From Dehalococcoidia bacterium (GTDB lineage Bacteria > Chloroflexota > Dehalococcoidia > Lucifugimonadales > JAGWBF01): DNA of 30,607 nucleotides. This document shows positions 30,035 through 30,607 of the stretch, in pieces. The DNA is taken from assembly GCA_021296025.1 (NCBI GenBank), contig JAGWBF010000009.1, positions 5,200-35,806 of the forward strand, read 5' to 3'. Below the pieces are notes generated by a model, which did no database searches, was not told where the DNA came from, and saw only the letters and a list, made by a program, of their open reading frames with translations. The first letter of the stretch is position 1. Each line of letters begins with the position of its first letter. A program made the position numbers and the translations under genes.

Positions 30035-30607
30035 CTAGTCTGCAGCCACGGGCATCGCCTGCACATTGTGGGCTTTCAAGGCGGGAAGCACTTCCTTACC
30101 GAAGCGCTCCAGGTTCTTCATGAACAGCTCCTGGGGCATGGCTCCCTGGTTGAAGTTCAGCAGCAAAGTACCGGCGCCCAGCTCATCGGAAAGGTTGATC
30201 AACGAGTTGGTCACCTCGTCGGGGCTACCCCAGCACACCCGTTCGCTGTGCTCCAGGTCTTCGTAGGTGATGCTGCGGAAACCTTCGGAGGCTTTGAAGA
30301 ATCCTTCCCGGTTTTCGGGCCGTATGTAGTCGTAGGCAGCGTCCGGCCGATAGCCCGACTCCCTACCCTGGGCCGCGCCGCCAATGCTTATGATGCCCAG
30401 CCCGAAGAGGGTGTGGACGAAGTAGCGCATGTACGGCCCCGCCTCTTTCACCGCTGCCTGCCGGCTGACCGCCACGTACACGCTGGCCCCCACGGCGATG
30501 TGTCCAGGGGTGATGCAGTAACCATTCTGCTCCAGGCACTCGGAGTAGTACCTGACCATATCCTTGCGCACCGGCAGGGTGTTGTTGATCGCCCCGGGGG
30601 TGATGGG
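30035..30607 (-). CDS. LLM class flavin-dependent oxidoreductase, C-terminal part (runs off the window)
   Basis: 191 codons in frame to the window edge; the start lies outside. The fragment opens with PITPGAINNTLPVRKDMVRYY and continues VGASVYVAVSRQAAVKEAGPYM, the mid-to-late region of luciferase-like monooxygenases where family members have the A-x-R-x-A-A-x-E helix. The closing helical part, CWGSPDEVTNSLINLSDELGAGTLLLNFN followed by MPQELFMKNLERFGKEVLPAL, matches the standard C-terminal SPDEV-I-L-ELG...L-F-EEVLP pattern. The substrate is unknown. This is the third LLM in 30 kb. Confidence 0.88.
   Translation of the reverse strand, partial: PITPGAINNTLPVRKDMVRYYSECLEQNGYCITPGHIAVGASVYVAVSRQAAVKEAGPYMRYFVHTLFGLGIISIGGAAQGRESGYRPDAAYDYIRPENREGFFKASEGFRSITYEDLEHSERVCWGSPDEVTNSLINLSDELGAGTLLLNFNQGAMPQELFMKNLERFGKEVLPALKAHNVQAMPVAAD

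Noticed and set aside
1..30607. CRISPR arrays, rRNA, insertion sequences or phage structural genes
   Set aside because: No regularly spaced repeats, rRNA segments, transposase or integrase motifs were seen.

Overview
GC-rich bacterial DNA with sigma-70-type promoters (TTGACa, 16-18 bases, TAnaAT) and good Shine-Dalgarno sites; several genes start with TTG. The gene content is a catabolic and redox repertoire: three luciferase-like flavin monooxygenases (LLM), two BNR/Asp-box proteins, two isochorismatase-fold proteins, two VOC proteins, a Ldh2-type dehydrogenase, an FmdA-type amidase, a ThDP-dependent lyase, and a thiamine operon with a TPP riboswitch. This resembles free-living Chloroflexota of the Dehalococcoidia/SAR202 kind, where LLM families are expanded. 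That assignment is inference from gene content, as no rRNA is present.

Layout. 1-5074: start of an alpha/beta hydrolase, BNR protein, Mj0301-like metallo-hydrolase, TTC38-like TPR protein, LLM. 5174-7088: promoter, TPP riboswitch, terminator hairpin, then thiG, a TenI-like gene and thiS. 7113-11129: nicotinamidase-like hydrolase, then a plus-strand run of TIM-barrel isomerase, Ldh2 dehydrogenase and L-2-hydroxyglutarate oxidase. 11133-15896: ComF, a four-domain rhodanese, PAC2 protein, four-TM protein and a GATase-like protein with altered catalytic residues. 16014-26914: GlcG, amidase, SDR, ThDP enzyme, LLM, BNR, isochorismatase-like protein, Fe-ADH-like protein, nitroreductase, cupin and two VOC proteins. 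26915-29163: sparse accessory stretch with HicAB and unrecognised small genes. 29164-29959: three tRNA genes (Leu-TAA, Cys-GCA, Leu-GAG), with a decayed HicB-like remnant between. The window ends inside another LLM gene.

How it works together. Genes sit singly or in runs of two or three, with frequent strand switching; seven convergent pairs are separated by only 3-24 bases with no clear terminator. The thiamine operon supplies the thiazole half of TPP under TPP feedback, and TPP is the cofactor of the lyase at 18596. The remaining enzymes fit scavenging of varied small organic molecules (amides, hydroxy acids, aromatic or ring compounds), but no complete known pathway can be read. The most notable points are changed catalytic residues in three enzyme-fold proteins (15138, 22796, 23427), TenI in the place usually annotated ThiE, the BNR-LLM operon, and the tRNA-side toxin-antitoxin region.
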